From DATJGR01 sp963812255 (lineage in GTDB: Bacteria; Pseudomonadota; Gammaproteobacteria; Pseudomonadales; Azotimanducaceae): a stretch of 64,000 bases of DNA. Both the position numbers and the translations under genes were made by a program. The stretch covers positions 868,001-932,000 of the forward strand of contig CAWEUM010000005.1 in assembly GCA_963812255.1 (NCBI GenBank). Direction: 5' to 3'. Of the stretch, positions 1-8,600 are shown piece by piece. Below the pieces are notes generated by a model. That model made no database searches, was not told where the DNA came from, and worked only from the letters and a program-made list of their open reading frames with translations. The stretch's first letter is position 1. Each line of letters begins with the position of its first letter.

Positions 1-148
1 AGAATGGCCATCGCGTCCAAATTGAACCCGTCCACCGCGACACAGGGGGCGGCATTCAATCACAACGTTACGCCGCCTCGAAACCTCGTGCCGTGCGACG
101 CCCATCGGCTACCATATCGGCCACGCTCATCGCCGATACGTGATTGCC

Positions 149-457
149 ATGGACACCCCCCAGCACCAGCCCGACCAACAGCACATCCGCATCGAAGCTG
201 CGGTATTTCGACGGCTGCTCGCGCACCTCGATGCGCACCCCGACGTTCAGAACATCGACCTGATGAACCTGGCGGGTTTCTGCCGGAATTGTCTGGCGAA
301 GTGGTACACGGCGGCTGCAAACGAAATCGGTGAGCAGATTGACTACGAGGGCGCCCGCGAACGTGTCTACGGGATGCCGTACGACGAGTGGAAGCGCCGC
401 CATCAGCGCGAAGCGACGCCAGAACAGATCGCCGCGGCCACGCAGCACGACCACTGA
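149..457 (+). CDS. DUF1244 family protein
   Basis: This is a small soluble protein of about 102 residues. Its core has the signature N-I-D-L-M-N-L-A-G-F-C-R-N-C-L-A-K-W-Y followed by G-M-P-Y-D-E-W-K, which I recognise as the DUF1244 (SMc04008-like) family of proteobacteria. No biochemical role is established that I know of. The two cysteines in the FCRNC motif are the obvious metal or redox candidates. I chose the ATG at 149; a GTG at 140 in the same frame is possible and neither has a clear ribosome binding site. The stop lies 5 bases before the ABC ATPase start, so it probably opens the operon that runs to 4149. The 148 bases before it hold nothing I can call. Confidence 0.85.
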   Translation: MDTPQHQPDQQHIRIEAAVFRRLLAHLDAHPDVQNIDLMNLAGFCRNCLAKWYTAAANEIGEQIDYEGARERVYGMPYDEWKRRHQREATPEQIAAATQHDH

Positions 458-462
458 AACAA

Positions 463-1368
463 ATGGCCGACGCAGTCGCGCTGGACGATGTGAGCAAAGC
501 GTTCGCGCACATTGTCGCAGTCGACCGCCTGTCGCTCAATGTCCCGCGCGGCGTCGTCTATGGAATCCTCGGACCCAACGGCGCCGGCAAAACCACGACG
601 ATTCGCATGCTCGTCGGCATCCTGCGGCCAGACAGGGGCGGCGTGAGAGTGCTCGATTCGAACGAACCGGCACGGATCAAGGCCCGCCTCGGCTACCTGC
701 CCGAAGAAAAGGGTCTGTACAAGAAGATGCGCGTGCTGGATCTGGTCGCCTACTTCGGACGTCTGAAGGGTATGTCGCGCGAAGCGGCCTACCGCCAGGG
801 CGCTCGACTGCTCGATGAGTTCGGTCTGCGGGAGTGGCACGATCAGAAATGCGAGAGCCTGTCGAAGGGAATGGCGCAGAAAGTGCAAATTGTTGCGACG
901 CTCGTTCACGACCCCGAACTGATCGTGCTCGACGAGCCGTTTTCGGGACTCGACCCGGTCAACGTCGAACTGGTGCGCAACATCGTGCTCGCTCAACGCA
1001 AACGAAACCGGACGGTGCTGTTGTCCACCCACGTGATGGAACAAGCCGAACAGATCTGTGATGGGCTGGTCCTGATCAATCGCGGTCGCAAGCTGTTCGA
1101 CGGCACGCTCGAGGGCATCCGTCGCGCAGCGCAACGCACGATCTCCATCGACTATGATGGCGACAGCGCCTGTTTGAGAGACCTGCCCGGTGTCGGCCGG
1201 GTCAACGACGCGGGCCGCCATGCCGAGTTGAGTCTGCAGACGGACGCCGATCCGCAAGCGATTCTCGGCTGCCTCCTGACCCGCCTGACAATCCGTAGGT
1301 TCGATACGCACGAAGCCTCGCTCCACGAGATCTTCGTTCGCGCGGTTGGAGACGACAGTGGTCGTTGA
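463..1368 (+). CDS. ABC transporter ATP-binding protein, NatA-like
   Basis: This is the cytoplasmic ATPase subunit of an ABC-2 type exporter, about 301 residues. Visible motifs in order are Walker A GPNGAGKTT (near residue 38), signature LSKGMAQ, Walker B LIVLDEPFSGLDP and the H-loop in LLSTHVME, followed by a C-terminal extension of the DUF4162 type. The LSKGM signature and this extension are typical of NatA-like proteins that pair with NatB-like permeases. The open frame extends upstream to 388, but the ATG at 463 gives the normal family N-terminus and follows the DUF1244 stop by 5 bases. The downstream permease overlaps it by up to 23 bases, indicating translational coupling. The substrate is unknown. 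Confidence 0.93.
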   Translation: MADAVALDDVSKAFAHIVAVDRLSLNVPRGVVYGILGPNGAGKTTTIRMLVGILRPDRGGVRVLDSNEPARIKARLGYLPEEKGLYKKMRVLDLVAYFGRLKGMSREAAYRQGARLLDEFGLREWHDQKCESLSKGMAQKVQIVATLVHDPELIVLDEPFSGLDPVNVELVRNIVLAQRKRNRTVLLSTHVMEQAEQICDGLVLINRGRKLFDGTLEGIRRAAQRTISIDYDGDSACLRDLPGVGRVNDAGRHAELSLQTDADPQAILGCLLTRLTIRRFDTHEASLHEIFVRAVGDDSGR

Positions 1369-2881
1369 AGCATCGAAAGCGGCGCTGGTCGCAATGCGCG
1401 AATACCTGGAGAACGTTCGCACCCGCGGATTCTGGGTCAGCATCCTAATGATGCCATTCATCTTAATCGTTGTGTCGATTGTGCCGAGCGTGCTCAGCGA
1501 CGCCGAAGGCGAAGCGCGTTTTGCGGTGCTCGACCAATCCGGCTGGGTCGAAGAGGCGGTCGCGCGACGTATCGTTCACGATGACGTTGCAATGTTCATT
1601 GCGGCGCTTGCACGGCTGTCGCCAACCGAGCGTCCAGAGGGGCTCGAGAACCTCGGCTCGATCGAAACCAGGCAACAGCGCGCGAAGCTCACTCACCAGA
1701 GTTCCGAGTTGGTCGAATCGTTGCAGCCCGCTGAACGACCGGTCGACACCGCAACGACACCCGCCGAACGAATTGCGACATGGTGGCGCGCTCATCCCGA
1801 TTCCATTGCGAAGCTCGCTCCGGATGTTTCGTTGGCAAAATACCGCTACGTTGCGACACCGGGCTTCAGCAAGGCGACCCTGAACCGCATGCTCGCCGAC
1901 GACCAGCTGATCGGCTACTTCGAAATTCCCGAGGATCCCGTTACCGATACCGCGGGTGCCGCCTACGTCACGCGCAAGTTGACCAATCAGGATGTGCGGG
2001 GCTGGTACACGACGCTCGTCTCCGACGTCGTTCGCGACCGGCGGATTCGAGACAAACACCTCTCGCCCGCGGTAGCGGACTGGATTCAGCAACCCATCGA
2101 GTTCGCACCGGTACGCCTCGACGACAGCGGCATCGAGTCTGAAGCCGCAATGGCCGATATGCTCGGCCAATGGGCGCCGGTTGGATTCGTCTATCTGTTG
2201 TGGATATCGATCTTCTCGATCACGCAGATGCTGCTGACGAACACCGTCGAGGAAAAGTCCAACAAACTCGTCGAGGTGCTGCTGTCGTCGATTGCGCCGG
2301 TCGATCTGATGGCCGGCAAGATCGTCGGTATCGCGGCAACGGGCCTGACCATCGTCGTTTCATGGCTCGGTATTTTCTTCGCCGCAGCGTTATGGCTGCC
2401 AGGCTTGCTCAACGGTGGCGCCGGCCTCGATTTGTCGGGTCTCATCGATCATCCGAGCTACCTCGCCTCGTTCATCGTCTATTTTGGCCTTGGCTATCTA
2501 TTCTATGCAGCGCTGCTGTGTGCAATCGGTTCGCTCGCGAGCACGCTGAAGGAAGCTCAGACATTGATGATGCCGATTCAGTTGCTGCTGGTCGTCCCGC
2601 TCGTCGTCATGGTACCGATCGGTCGCAGCCCGAACGGCCTGCTTGCACAGGTGCTGTCGTGGCTGCCGCCGTTCACCCCCTTCGTGATGATGAACCGGGC
2701 GGCGTTTCCACCCGGTACGTTGACCTATATCGGTACGACAGTGTTGATGCTGGTGTCGATCTACTTCGCGTTGCGGCTGGCAGCACGTGTATTCGAAACC
2801 GGCGTTCTACTGACCGGCAAACCGCCACGCCTGCGCCACATCCTGAATCTGATTCGAGGCAAGCCGCATGTCGCGCACTGA
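1346..2881 (+). CDS. ABC transporter permease, NatB-like (ABC-2 family)
   Basis: This is the membrane subunit partnering the preceding ATPase, about 511 residues. One hydrophobic segment lies near residues 34-54, then a large extracytoplasmic domain to about residue 275, then five to six membrane spans, the ABC-2 type 3/NatB architecture. The motif VEEKSNKLVEVLLSS just after the second span is the conserved NatB-family coupling region. The start is a TTG at 1346 or a GTG at 1358, both inside the end of the ATPase gene. The gene end overlaps the next gene by 14 bases. Homologues have been linked to sodium or drug export, but nothing here fixes the substrate. Confidence 0.9.
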   Translation: METTVVVEASKAALVAMREYLENVRTRGFWVSILMMPFILIVVSIVPSVLSDAEGEARFAVLDQSGWVEEAVARRIVHDDVAMFIAALARLSPTERPEGLENLGSIETRQQRAKLTHQSSELVESLQPAERPVDTATTPAERIATWWRAHPDSIAKLAPDVSLAKYRYVATPGFSKATLNRMLADDQLIGYFEIPEDPVTDTAGAAYVTRKLTNQDVRGWYTTLVSDVVRDRRIRDKHLSPAVADWIQQPIEFAPVRLDDSGIESEAAMADMLGQWAPVGFVYLLWISIFSITQMLLTNTVEEKSNKLVEVLLSSIAPVDLMAGKIVGIAATGLTIVVSWLGIFFAAALWLPGLLNGGAGLDLSGLIDHPSYLASFIVYFGLGYLFYAALLCAIGSLASTLKEAQTLMMPIQLLLVVPLVVMVPIGRSPNGLLAQVLSWLPPFTPFVMMNRAAFPPGTLTYIGTTVLMLVSIYFALRLAARVFETGVLLTGKPPRLRHILNLIRGKPHVAH

Positions 2882-3452
2882 CGTCGGTATCCGCTCGAAC
2901 ACGACGTTCGCGCTCGCGGAGCAATTCACATTCGTCGAACGCATGAAGCGCAGCCAGCGGCTGCCGCCGCGCGGCCTGTTTCGGGTGATCGCGGCCGACG
3001 TGCGCGGACCTCGCTCGCATGGCTTCTCGCACACGCTGTTTTTCTCCAGCCTGCTAACAGCGCCCCTCTATCAGGAAATCGTGGCCGCCCACTACACACT
3101 TCACGCCGAAACCAGACACGGTCCGTTCAACATCGATGAATTGACGCCCGCCGACTACACCTCTATTTCCGCGGCGGAGCTGCAGCGCCGAATCGTGTGT
3201 CATCTCGAATATCGTCGCTACGGCAGTGCGCAGATACCCCTCGAGCGTCGCCGCAACGTCACCGATTTCATCGATGTGCTGGCGGCCCAGGCATTCGAGA
3301 TCTTTGCGTTGACGCCGTGCAACTGGTTCAACGATCCCGCCAATACCCGGTATCCGCACGAATGGTCGCATTCGCTGCTCGAGTTTCACGAGTACGTGTT
3401 ATTCGATACGCTGCACCGCAAGTTCATCTGTCTGATGTTTGCCTTTGACTGA
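2868..3452 (+). CDS. Conserved-looking protein of unknown function in exporter operon
   Basis: I do not recognise this 194-residue protein. It has no signal peptide, no membrane segment and no motif I can name. The C-terminal half is rich in aromatic and histidine residues, with local motifs NWFNDPANTRYPHEWSHSLLEFHEYV. It is a real gene on context: it starts with an ATG 14 bases inside the permease gene and its end overlaps the signal peptidase gene by 14 bases, so it is locked into a five-gene overlapping operon. A soluble accessory factor of the exporter or of the signal peptidase is an inference only. Confidence 0.7.
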   Translation: MSRTDVGIRSNTTFALAEQFTFVERMKRSQRLPPRGLFRVIAADVRGPRSHGFSHTLFFSSLLTAPLYQEIVAAHYTLHAETRHGPFNIDELTPADYTSISAAELQRRIVCHLEYRRYGSAQIPLERRRNVTDFIDVLAAQAFEIFALTPCNWFNDPANTRYPHEWSHSLLEFHEYVLFDTLHRKFICLMFAFD

Positions 3453-4149
3453 ATCCTCCAAAATTCGACAACGCATCGCACAAGTGTGGCGCGATTGGCG
3501 TGGGTTCGTACTGTTCATCGCTGTAATGGTGGTGTTTCGCTCGGCAATCGCGGACTGGAACCAGGTGCCCTCTGGCAGCATGAAGCCGTCCATTCTGGTC
3601 GGCGACCGAATCGTCGTGGACAAACTCGCCTACGACCTGCGGGTTCCGTTCACGCTCACGCAGATCGCGCGGTGGGCCGAGCCGCGTCGCGGCGACGTGG
3701 TGACGTTTCCGTCGCCGCGCGACGAAACGCTCTACGTGAAACGCGTGATCGGTCTGCCGGGCGACACCGTGGAATTGCGCAGGAACCGCTTGTACATCAA
3801 CGGCGAGGAGGCACGCTATACGGCGCTGACGCCGAACGAAGTGGCAGCGCTGGAGGTCGAAAACAAATCTCGGTACGCCTTCTATCACGAGGACATTGGT
3901 ACGATGCATCACGTCGTCATGTTGCGTCGCGATGGCCCGTCGGCGTATCAATCGTTCCCGCCGATGCGGGTACCGCCGCACAAATACCTGATGCTCGGCG
4001 ACAACCGCGACAACAGCGGTGACTTTCGGGTGATCGGCTGGGTCGACCGCAATCGCATCCTGGGCCGGGCGCACGCGGTCGCGTTCTCGCTCGACTACGA
4101 TCATTACTACGCGCCCCGCCTCGATCGATTCTTCGCGGGCTTGCCGTAG
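3439..4149 (+). CDS. lepB: Signal peptidase I (short, single-span form)
   Basis: This membrane-bound serine protease removes signal peptides from exported proteins at the periplasmic face of the inner membrane. It has 236 residues. One membrane span lies at about 23-38, followed by box B PSGSMKPS with the catalytic Ser47 and box D ETLYVKRVIGLPGD with the catalytic Lys101; box E GDNRDNSGD is also present. The classical gammaproteobacterial LepB is longer, with two spans, and usually sits near rnc and era. Here it ends an exporter operon, so it may be a secondary signal peptidase. The start is a TTG at 3439 or 3445, overlapping the previous gene. Confidence 0.93.
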   Translation: MPLTESSKIRQRIAQVWRDWRGFVLFIAVMVVFRSAIADWNQVPSGSMKPSILVGDRIVVDKLAYDLRVPFTLTQIARWAEPRRGDVVTFPSPRDETLYVKRVIGLPGDTVELRRNRLYINGEEARYTALTPNEVAALEVENKSRYAFYHEDIGTMHHVVMLRRDGPSAYQSFPPMRVPPHKYLMLGDNRDNSGDFRVIGWVDRNRILGRAHAVAFSLDYDHYYAPRLDRFFAGLP

Positions 4150-4162
4150 CCAGAGACATTCG

Positions 4163-4408
4163 CTAGCGCCGAAACAGCCTGATCACGCCGAACAGCATCA
4201 GCGCAACCAGACCCGACCCGACCACCAGCGTGAGGCTTGCCAAAAGATAGCCGAGCAATTCGTCGTTGCCCAGACCCAATTCCCAGCCGAGCACAAAGCT
4301 CAGCGCCAGCGCCGCCAACAGGCTGAGCAACGTGCGACGAGTGCGCCGTGCGACGACATTGGCGCGCGTTCCGGGTTCGTTCGTCCGGTCCTTGGACAGC
4401 CGGTTCAT
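4163..4408 (-). CDS. Small two-span membrane protein
   Basis: This is an 81-residue protein with a basic, polar N-terminus, a hydrophobic segment at about residues 26-43, a short acidic link and a second segment at about 52-76 ending in R-L-F-R-R. The pattern is that of a small inner-membrane protein with both termini probably cytoplasmic. No family is recognised. It is convergent with the signal peptidase gene, only 13 bases apart, and divergent from the pentapeptide-repeat gene, which starts 77 bases away. Confidence 0.6.
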   Translation of the reverse strand: MNRLSKDRTNEPGTRANVVARRTRRTLLSLLAALALSFVLGWELGLGNDELLGYLLASLTLVVGSGLVALMLFGVIRLFRR

Positions 4409-4485
4409 CTTGACTCAAGCCGCGCGATCAAGCCTGTTACGCTTGCGCCTTCAATTTCATTCGTCAACCTCATGGAACACATCGC

Positions 4486-5247
4486 GTGAGTCATCCCGAT
4501 CGAACTGTCTGTTCCCAACGGACATTGGACGATCGTATCGCGATCGGCAACATCACCGATGCGCTGATCGACGGGTCGCTCGTATGGCCCGACCAGGCGG
4601 GGGAGCTCGCCGTACACAACACACACTTCGAACGCGTGAATCTGCGTCAAGCCGTGCTGATCGGCGCCCATTTCGTCGACTGTCGTTTCATCGACTGTAC
4701 GTTGCGCAGTAGCGACTTGACCGACGGCCATTTCGAACGCTGCCGGTTCTACGACGCCGACGCCCAGACGAGCTGTGATTTTTCATACGCCGTGTTGCGC
4801 AACTGCAAGTTCGAGCACTGCGATCTGACCACCGCGACGTGTCCGCGGACGCGCGCGTACGGGATCGAACTGCACCGCTGTCAGGCTTCCGGCATCGATT
4901 TCGCCAACGCGGATTTCTCGCTCGGCGTCGGCGCGTTCAGCTCGGCGACGTTTCGCGATTGCAATCTCTCCTACGCGGATTTCAGCCGCACGACATTGAG
5001 CGGCGCAGTGTTCACCGGCAGCCGCCTGTCGCACAGCGTCTGGCATGATGCGTCGTTGAACGATGCGAACCTATCCGATTGCGATCTCGACAACATCGAA
5101 GCACGCGGCCTCGATCTACGCGGCGCAGACCTGCGCGACGCACGCTTCAATCGGCTCGACCCGCGCGAAATCGATTTGACCGGAGTGCGCCTGTACGCTG
5201 AACAGGGCCTCGAAGTGCTGCGCACCCTCGGTATCAAGATCGATTGA
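4486..5247 (+). CDS. Pentapeptide-repeat protein, Qnr-like
   Basis: This 253-residue protein is made almost entirely of A(D/N)LxX pentapeptide repeats, which fold as a right-handed quadrilateral beta-helix. Beyond the general repeat pattern, it has Qnr-type stretches: NLSYADFSRTTL in the middle, the run LDLRGADLRDARFNRLDPRE and the C-terminal helix EQGLEVLRTLGIKID, matching the layout of QnrA/QnrB, which protect DNA gyrase and topoisomerase IV from quinolones. It is about 35 residues longer than Qnr, mostly at the N-terminus. The start is GTG at 4486. There is no mobile element nearby, so this looks like a resident chromosomal homologue. A gyrase-related role is inference. Confidence 0.8.
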   Translation: MSHPDRTVCSQRTLDDRIAIGNITDALIDGSLVWPDQAGELAVHNTHFERVNLRQAVLIGAHFVDCRFIDCTLRSSDLTDGHFERCRFYDADAQTSCDFSYAVLRNCKFEHCDLTTATCPRTRAYGIELHRCQASGIDFANADFSLGVGAFSSATFRDCNLSYADFSRTTLSGAVFTGSRLSHSVWHDASLNDANLSDCDLDNIEARGLDLRGADLRDARFNRLDPREIDLTGVRLYAEQGLEVLRTLGIKID

Positions 5248-5293
5248 CTGCAATCGAGATCGATCGAGCGGCGCCGATTCGCGCGCTTTTGGA

Positions 5294-6073
5294 TTACGCC
5301 GGATCTTTCGAAATCAGCTCCACTTCGAAGATCAACGCCTCGTTCGGCCCGATCCGATTGCCCGCACCGCGCTCCTTGTAGGCGAGATCAGGAGGTACCA
5401 CGATGCGCCACTTGGAGCCGACCGGCATCAACTGCAGTGCTTCGACCCAACCCGGAATCACGCCCTTGACCGGGAACGTTGCCGGCGCGCCGCGCTCGAC
5501 CGAGCTGTCGAACACCGTTCCGTCGATCAAAGTTCCGGTGTAATGCGTCGTGACGGTGTCGGTCAGCTTCGGCTTCGGACCTTTGCCCACGACGAGCACC
5601 TCGTACTCAAGGCCCGATGCGGTCGTTACGACGCCCTTCTTCTTACCGTTTTCGGCAAGGAATGCTTTCGATGCTGCCAGATTCGATTCAGCGAGCTTGC
5701 TGCGCTCCTGGGTACGGGCGTCGTTCAACGCGTTCAGCGACTCGAGCACCGCTGCTTCTGCAACCTTGGCTTGCGCACCGGAGAAGCCATCTTCAACGCC
5801 GCTCAGAAACGCTTTCGTGTCCAGTGCCTTCCCGTATTGGTTGTCGACGTTTCCCGCGATGTTGTAGCCGAGACCGTAGCTGGCCTTGGCGACGTCTGTA
5901 TCGAGCGCGGGCCCTTTCGGCGGAACGGGCGGCGGTGGCTTTTTCTCGCACGCCGCGAGACCCAGCGCCACGATGATCACCAAGGCGGCCCGCCGTCCAG
6001 CGAGCCTTCCGGCGGGTCTCGTTGAAGTCACCGATCTTCCGGCCGCTACTTGCGAGGCCGCTGAAATCTTCAT
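5294..6073 (-). CDS. FKBP-type peptidyl-prolyl cis-trans isomerase, lipoprotein
   Basis: This 259-residue protein is a periplasmic prolyl isomerase of the FkpA/Mip type, assisting folding of exported proteins. The N-terminus carries a twin-basic region, a hydrophobic stretch and a lipobox ending LAAC near residue 42, so it is predicted to be lipid-anchored. It is followed by a proline-rich linker (KKPPPPVPPKG), an FKBP N-terminal dimerisation-type domain with ASYGLGYNIAGN, and the catalytic FKBP domain with VTTHYTGTLIDGTVFDSS and GWVEALQLMPVGSKW. A GAGGAAA ribosome binding site lies 7 bases before the ATG. It is divergent from prc across a 186-base gap. Confidence 0.93.
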   Translation of the reverse strand: MKISAASQVAAGRSVTSTRPAGRLAGRRAALVIIVALGLAACEKKPPPPVPPKGPALDTDVAKASYGLGYNIAGNVDNQYGKALDTKAFLSGVEDGFSGAQAKVAEAAVLESLNALNDARTQERSKLAESNLAASKAFLAENGKKKGVVTTASGLEYEVLVVGKGPKPKLTDTVTTHYTGTLIDGTVFDSSVERGAPATFPVKGVIPGWVEALQLMPVGSKWRIVVPPDLAYKERGAGNRIGPNEALIFEVELISKDPA

Positions 6074-6259
6074 ATCGTTGTTTCCTCGTCCGGATTACAT
6101 CTTCTTACTGTGGTTCCGGGGACCTTCGAATAGGCTCACAGACGCGTCAGAACCACAGAGCCTTGAATGAACACCTCGCGGTGGGACGTCACGGTCTCAT
6201 GGAACCCCGGCGCGACGCGGGCGTCAGAATACACGACTTGCAGTAGGTGGTGCTGATCG

Positions 6260-8560
6260 ATGTTTGATCCGATGTTTCATCCGAGGTTCGATCGCGCAAC
6301 CGCTGCGCGCCGCATAGCGCGCCTGTTTGGCGGCGCGCTCATCGTAATGGCGGCAACGTGGGCAAACGCCGCGCCGTCTGTCGCCACGCCATCAGCCGCG
6401 GTTGGGTCTGCCGCCGTTCCGGCTGAAAGCACGGTGCTGCGAGAGCCGACTGCGACCGCCACGCCGACGGCCGCACCGCCGCCAGGCGCGATGCCGACCT
6501 ACGATTTCCCCGTACCGGAACCGCTGCATCCACTCGACGTGCATCCGCGAACGAGTCTGTCAATCGTCGAGCAGTTGCGACACAACCACTACCTGCACAA
6601 ACCCCTCGACGATGCGGAGTCGAGCGAACTGTTCGACAAATACATCGACGCGCTCGACCCGGGTCACGCCTACTTTCTCGCATCAGACATTCAGGCGCTG
6701 GAGAAGTATCGTTACGCGCTCGACGATGCGCTGAAGCGCGGCGATCTCGATCCGGCCTTCGATATCTTCAACCGCTATCAGGCGCGCCTCGAAGAGCGGC
6801 TCGAGTTCCTGATTACCCAGTTGGGGCAGGGTCTGAAAACGATGGATTTCACGAAAGACGAAACCATCGAGGTCGAACGTACAGACGCGCCGTGGGCGGC
6901 AACGACCGCCGATCTCGACAAGCTCTGGCGCAAGCGGCTCAAAGCGGCCGTGCTTGCGATGAAGCTGAACGGCAAGCAGCTCGCCGAGATCCAGAGCGTG
7001 CTGACGAAGCGTTACAAGAACCGGCTGAAGCAGGCGACCCAGACGAACAGCGAGGACGCGTTCCAGGTTTACGTGAACGCCTATGCGGGCACGTACGATC
7101 CTCACACGCAATATTTTTCACCGCGTACTTCCGAGAATTTCAACATCAACATGTCGTTGTCTCTGGAGGGTATCGGCGCGGTTCTGCGCACGAAGGACGA
7201 CTACACCGAAGTCGTTCGCCTGGTTCCCGCGGGGCCCGCCGACAAGGCCGGCGCCCTGAAACCGTCCGACCGGATCATCGGCGTCGGCCAGGGCGATAAC
7301 GGAAAATTGATCGATGTCGTCGGCTGGCGCCTCGACGACGTCGTCGAACTGATTCGCGGACCCAAGGCCTCGGTCGTTCGCCTGGAGGTGATTCCCGCAT
7401 CGGCCGCGGCCGATGAGGGCAACACGCGCGTGGTCAGGATCGTGCGCAATACGGTGGAACTGGAAGAGCAGTCGGCACAGAAGAAAGTGTTGACGCTCAC
7501 GCAAGGGGGCACGGCGCACAAGATCGGAATCATCGAGATTCCAACCTTCTACGTCGACTTCAAGGCCGTCCAACAGGGTGATCCGGACTACAAGAGCACG
7601 ACGCGCGACGTTCACACGCTGATCGATCAACTGAAGGCGGAGAAGGTCGAGGGCATCATCATCGACTTGCGCAACAACGGCGGTGGCTCGCTGCAGGAAG
7701 CGGACTCGCTGACCGGGCTGTTCGTCGGGTCCGGTCCAACGGTGCAGGTCAAAACGGCGAATCGTCGCGCCAACGTCTATTCGAATACGGACGAGCAGGT
7801 TGCCTGGGACGGTCCGCTCGCGGTGATGGTGAATCGCCTGTCCGCATCGGCGTCCGAAATCTTCGCCGGTGCGATTCAGGACTATGGCCGCGGGTTGATC
7901 ATCGGCAGTCAAACTTTCGGCAAAGGCACAGTACAGACGTTGATCCCGCTCAACCGGGGCCAGTTGAAAATCACGCAGGCGAAGTTCTACCGCGTGTCTG
8001 GAGAGAGCACCCAACACGCGGGCGTCAAACCCGACGTCGGTTTCCCTGCTATCTACGACACCGACAAAATCGGCGAGAGTTCGCTCGATGACTCGATGCC
8101 CTGGGACGAGATCAAGCCCGCGGTTTACCACCACGCGGTTCAGATTCAGAACGTGCTGCCGGTGCTGATTCAGCGGCACAAGGATCGTGTCGCAACCGAT
8201 CCCGACTTCGTCTATCTGCGCGCATTGATGCGCAAGAGCCTCGAAAACAGCAAAGAGACCGAGGTGTCGCTGAACGAAGCCGTTCGCGAGAAGGAGAAAC
8301 GGGATGACGACGCGTGGCGCCTCGGAATTGAGAACAAACTGCGCGCTGCCAAGGGTGAGCCACTGCTGAAATCGATCGCGGAACTCGACGCGACGCTGGA
8401 CGCCGAGGACGCCCAGGACGATGCGGGCGACGGCGACAAGAAAGGGCCTGAATCGGACGCGATGCTACGCGAGGGCGCGCTCGTACTGATCGACTACGTC
8501 AATCTGACGCGCCAGGTCGCAAGTATCGCCGCGCCAAAGGCCGCGACCGCCGTTCAGTAG
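6260..8560 (+). CDS. prc: Carboxy-terminal processing protease Prc/Tsp (S41A)
   Basis: This is a periplasmic tail-specific protease of 766 residues that degrades proteins with nonpolar C-termini and trims envelope proteins. A signal peptide is followed by an N-terminal helical domain, a PDZ domain at about residues 290-390, and the S41 protease domain with RNNGGGSLQEA. The catalytic serine is Ser532 in SASASEIFAGA and the general base is Lys555 in TFGKGTVQ. A C-terminal DUF3340 domain makes this the long Prc form rather than CtpA. The ATG at 6260 is preceded by AGGTGG; an in-frame ATG at 6272 is an alternative. In other bacteria Prc controls peptidoglycan hydrolases with a lipoprotein partner, which is not seen next to it here. 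Confidence 0.95.
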   Translation: MFDPMFHPRFDRATAARRIARLFGGALIVMAATWANAAPSVATPSAAVGSAAVPAESTVLREPTATATPTAAPPPGAMPTYDFPVPEPLHPLDVHPRTSLSIVEQLRHNHYLHKPLDDAESSELFDKYIDALDPGHAYFLASDIQALEKYRYALDDALKRGDLDPAFDIFNRYQARLEERLEFLITQLGQGLKTMDFTKDETIEVERTDAPWAATTADLDKLWRKRLKAAVLAMKLNGKQLAEIQSVLTKRYKNRLKQATQTNSEDAFQVYVNAYAGTYDPHTQYFSPRTSENFNINMSLSLEGIGAVLRTKDDYTEVVRLVPAGPADKAGALKPSDRIIGVGQGDNGKLIDVVGWRLDDVVELIRGPKASVVRLEVIPASAAADEGNTRVVRIVRNTVELEEQSAQKKVLTLTQGGTAHKIGIIEIPTFYVDFKAVQQGDPDYKSTTRDVHTLIDQLKAEKVEGIIIDLRNNGGGSLQEADSLTGLFVGSGPTVQVKTANRRANVYSNTDEQVAWDGPLAVMVNRLSASASEIFAGAIQDYGRGLIIGSQTFGKGTVQTLIPLNRGQLKITQAKFYRVSGESTQHAGVKPDVGFPAIYDTDKIGESSLDDSMPWDEIKPAVYHHAVQIQNVLPVLIQRHKDRVATDPDFVYLRALMRKSLENSKETEVSLNEAVREKEKRDDDAWRLGIENKLRAAKGEPLLKSIAELDATLDAEDAQDDAGDGDKKGPESDAMLREGALVLIDYVNLTRQVASIAAPKAATAVQ

Positions 8561-8600
8561 ACTGCAAGGGGATCACCCCTCGAACTCGTCGTTGGCGGCC

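Noticed and set aside
4486..5247. Treating the pentapeptide protein as an acquired quinolone-resistance gene
   Set aside because: There is no transposase, integron site or composition shift around it, and it is longer than known Qnr proteins. Only family resemblance is supported.
7118..8179. A 353-codon minus-strand frame inside prc
   Set aside because: It lies entirely opposite the conserved catalytic region of Prc and shows no independent features.
8567..8580. AGGGG-ATCA-CCCCT as a terminator between prc and thrS
   Set aside because: The stem has only five base pairs and no T-run follows on either strand, so I do not list it.
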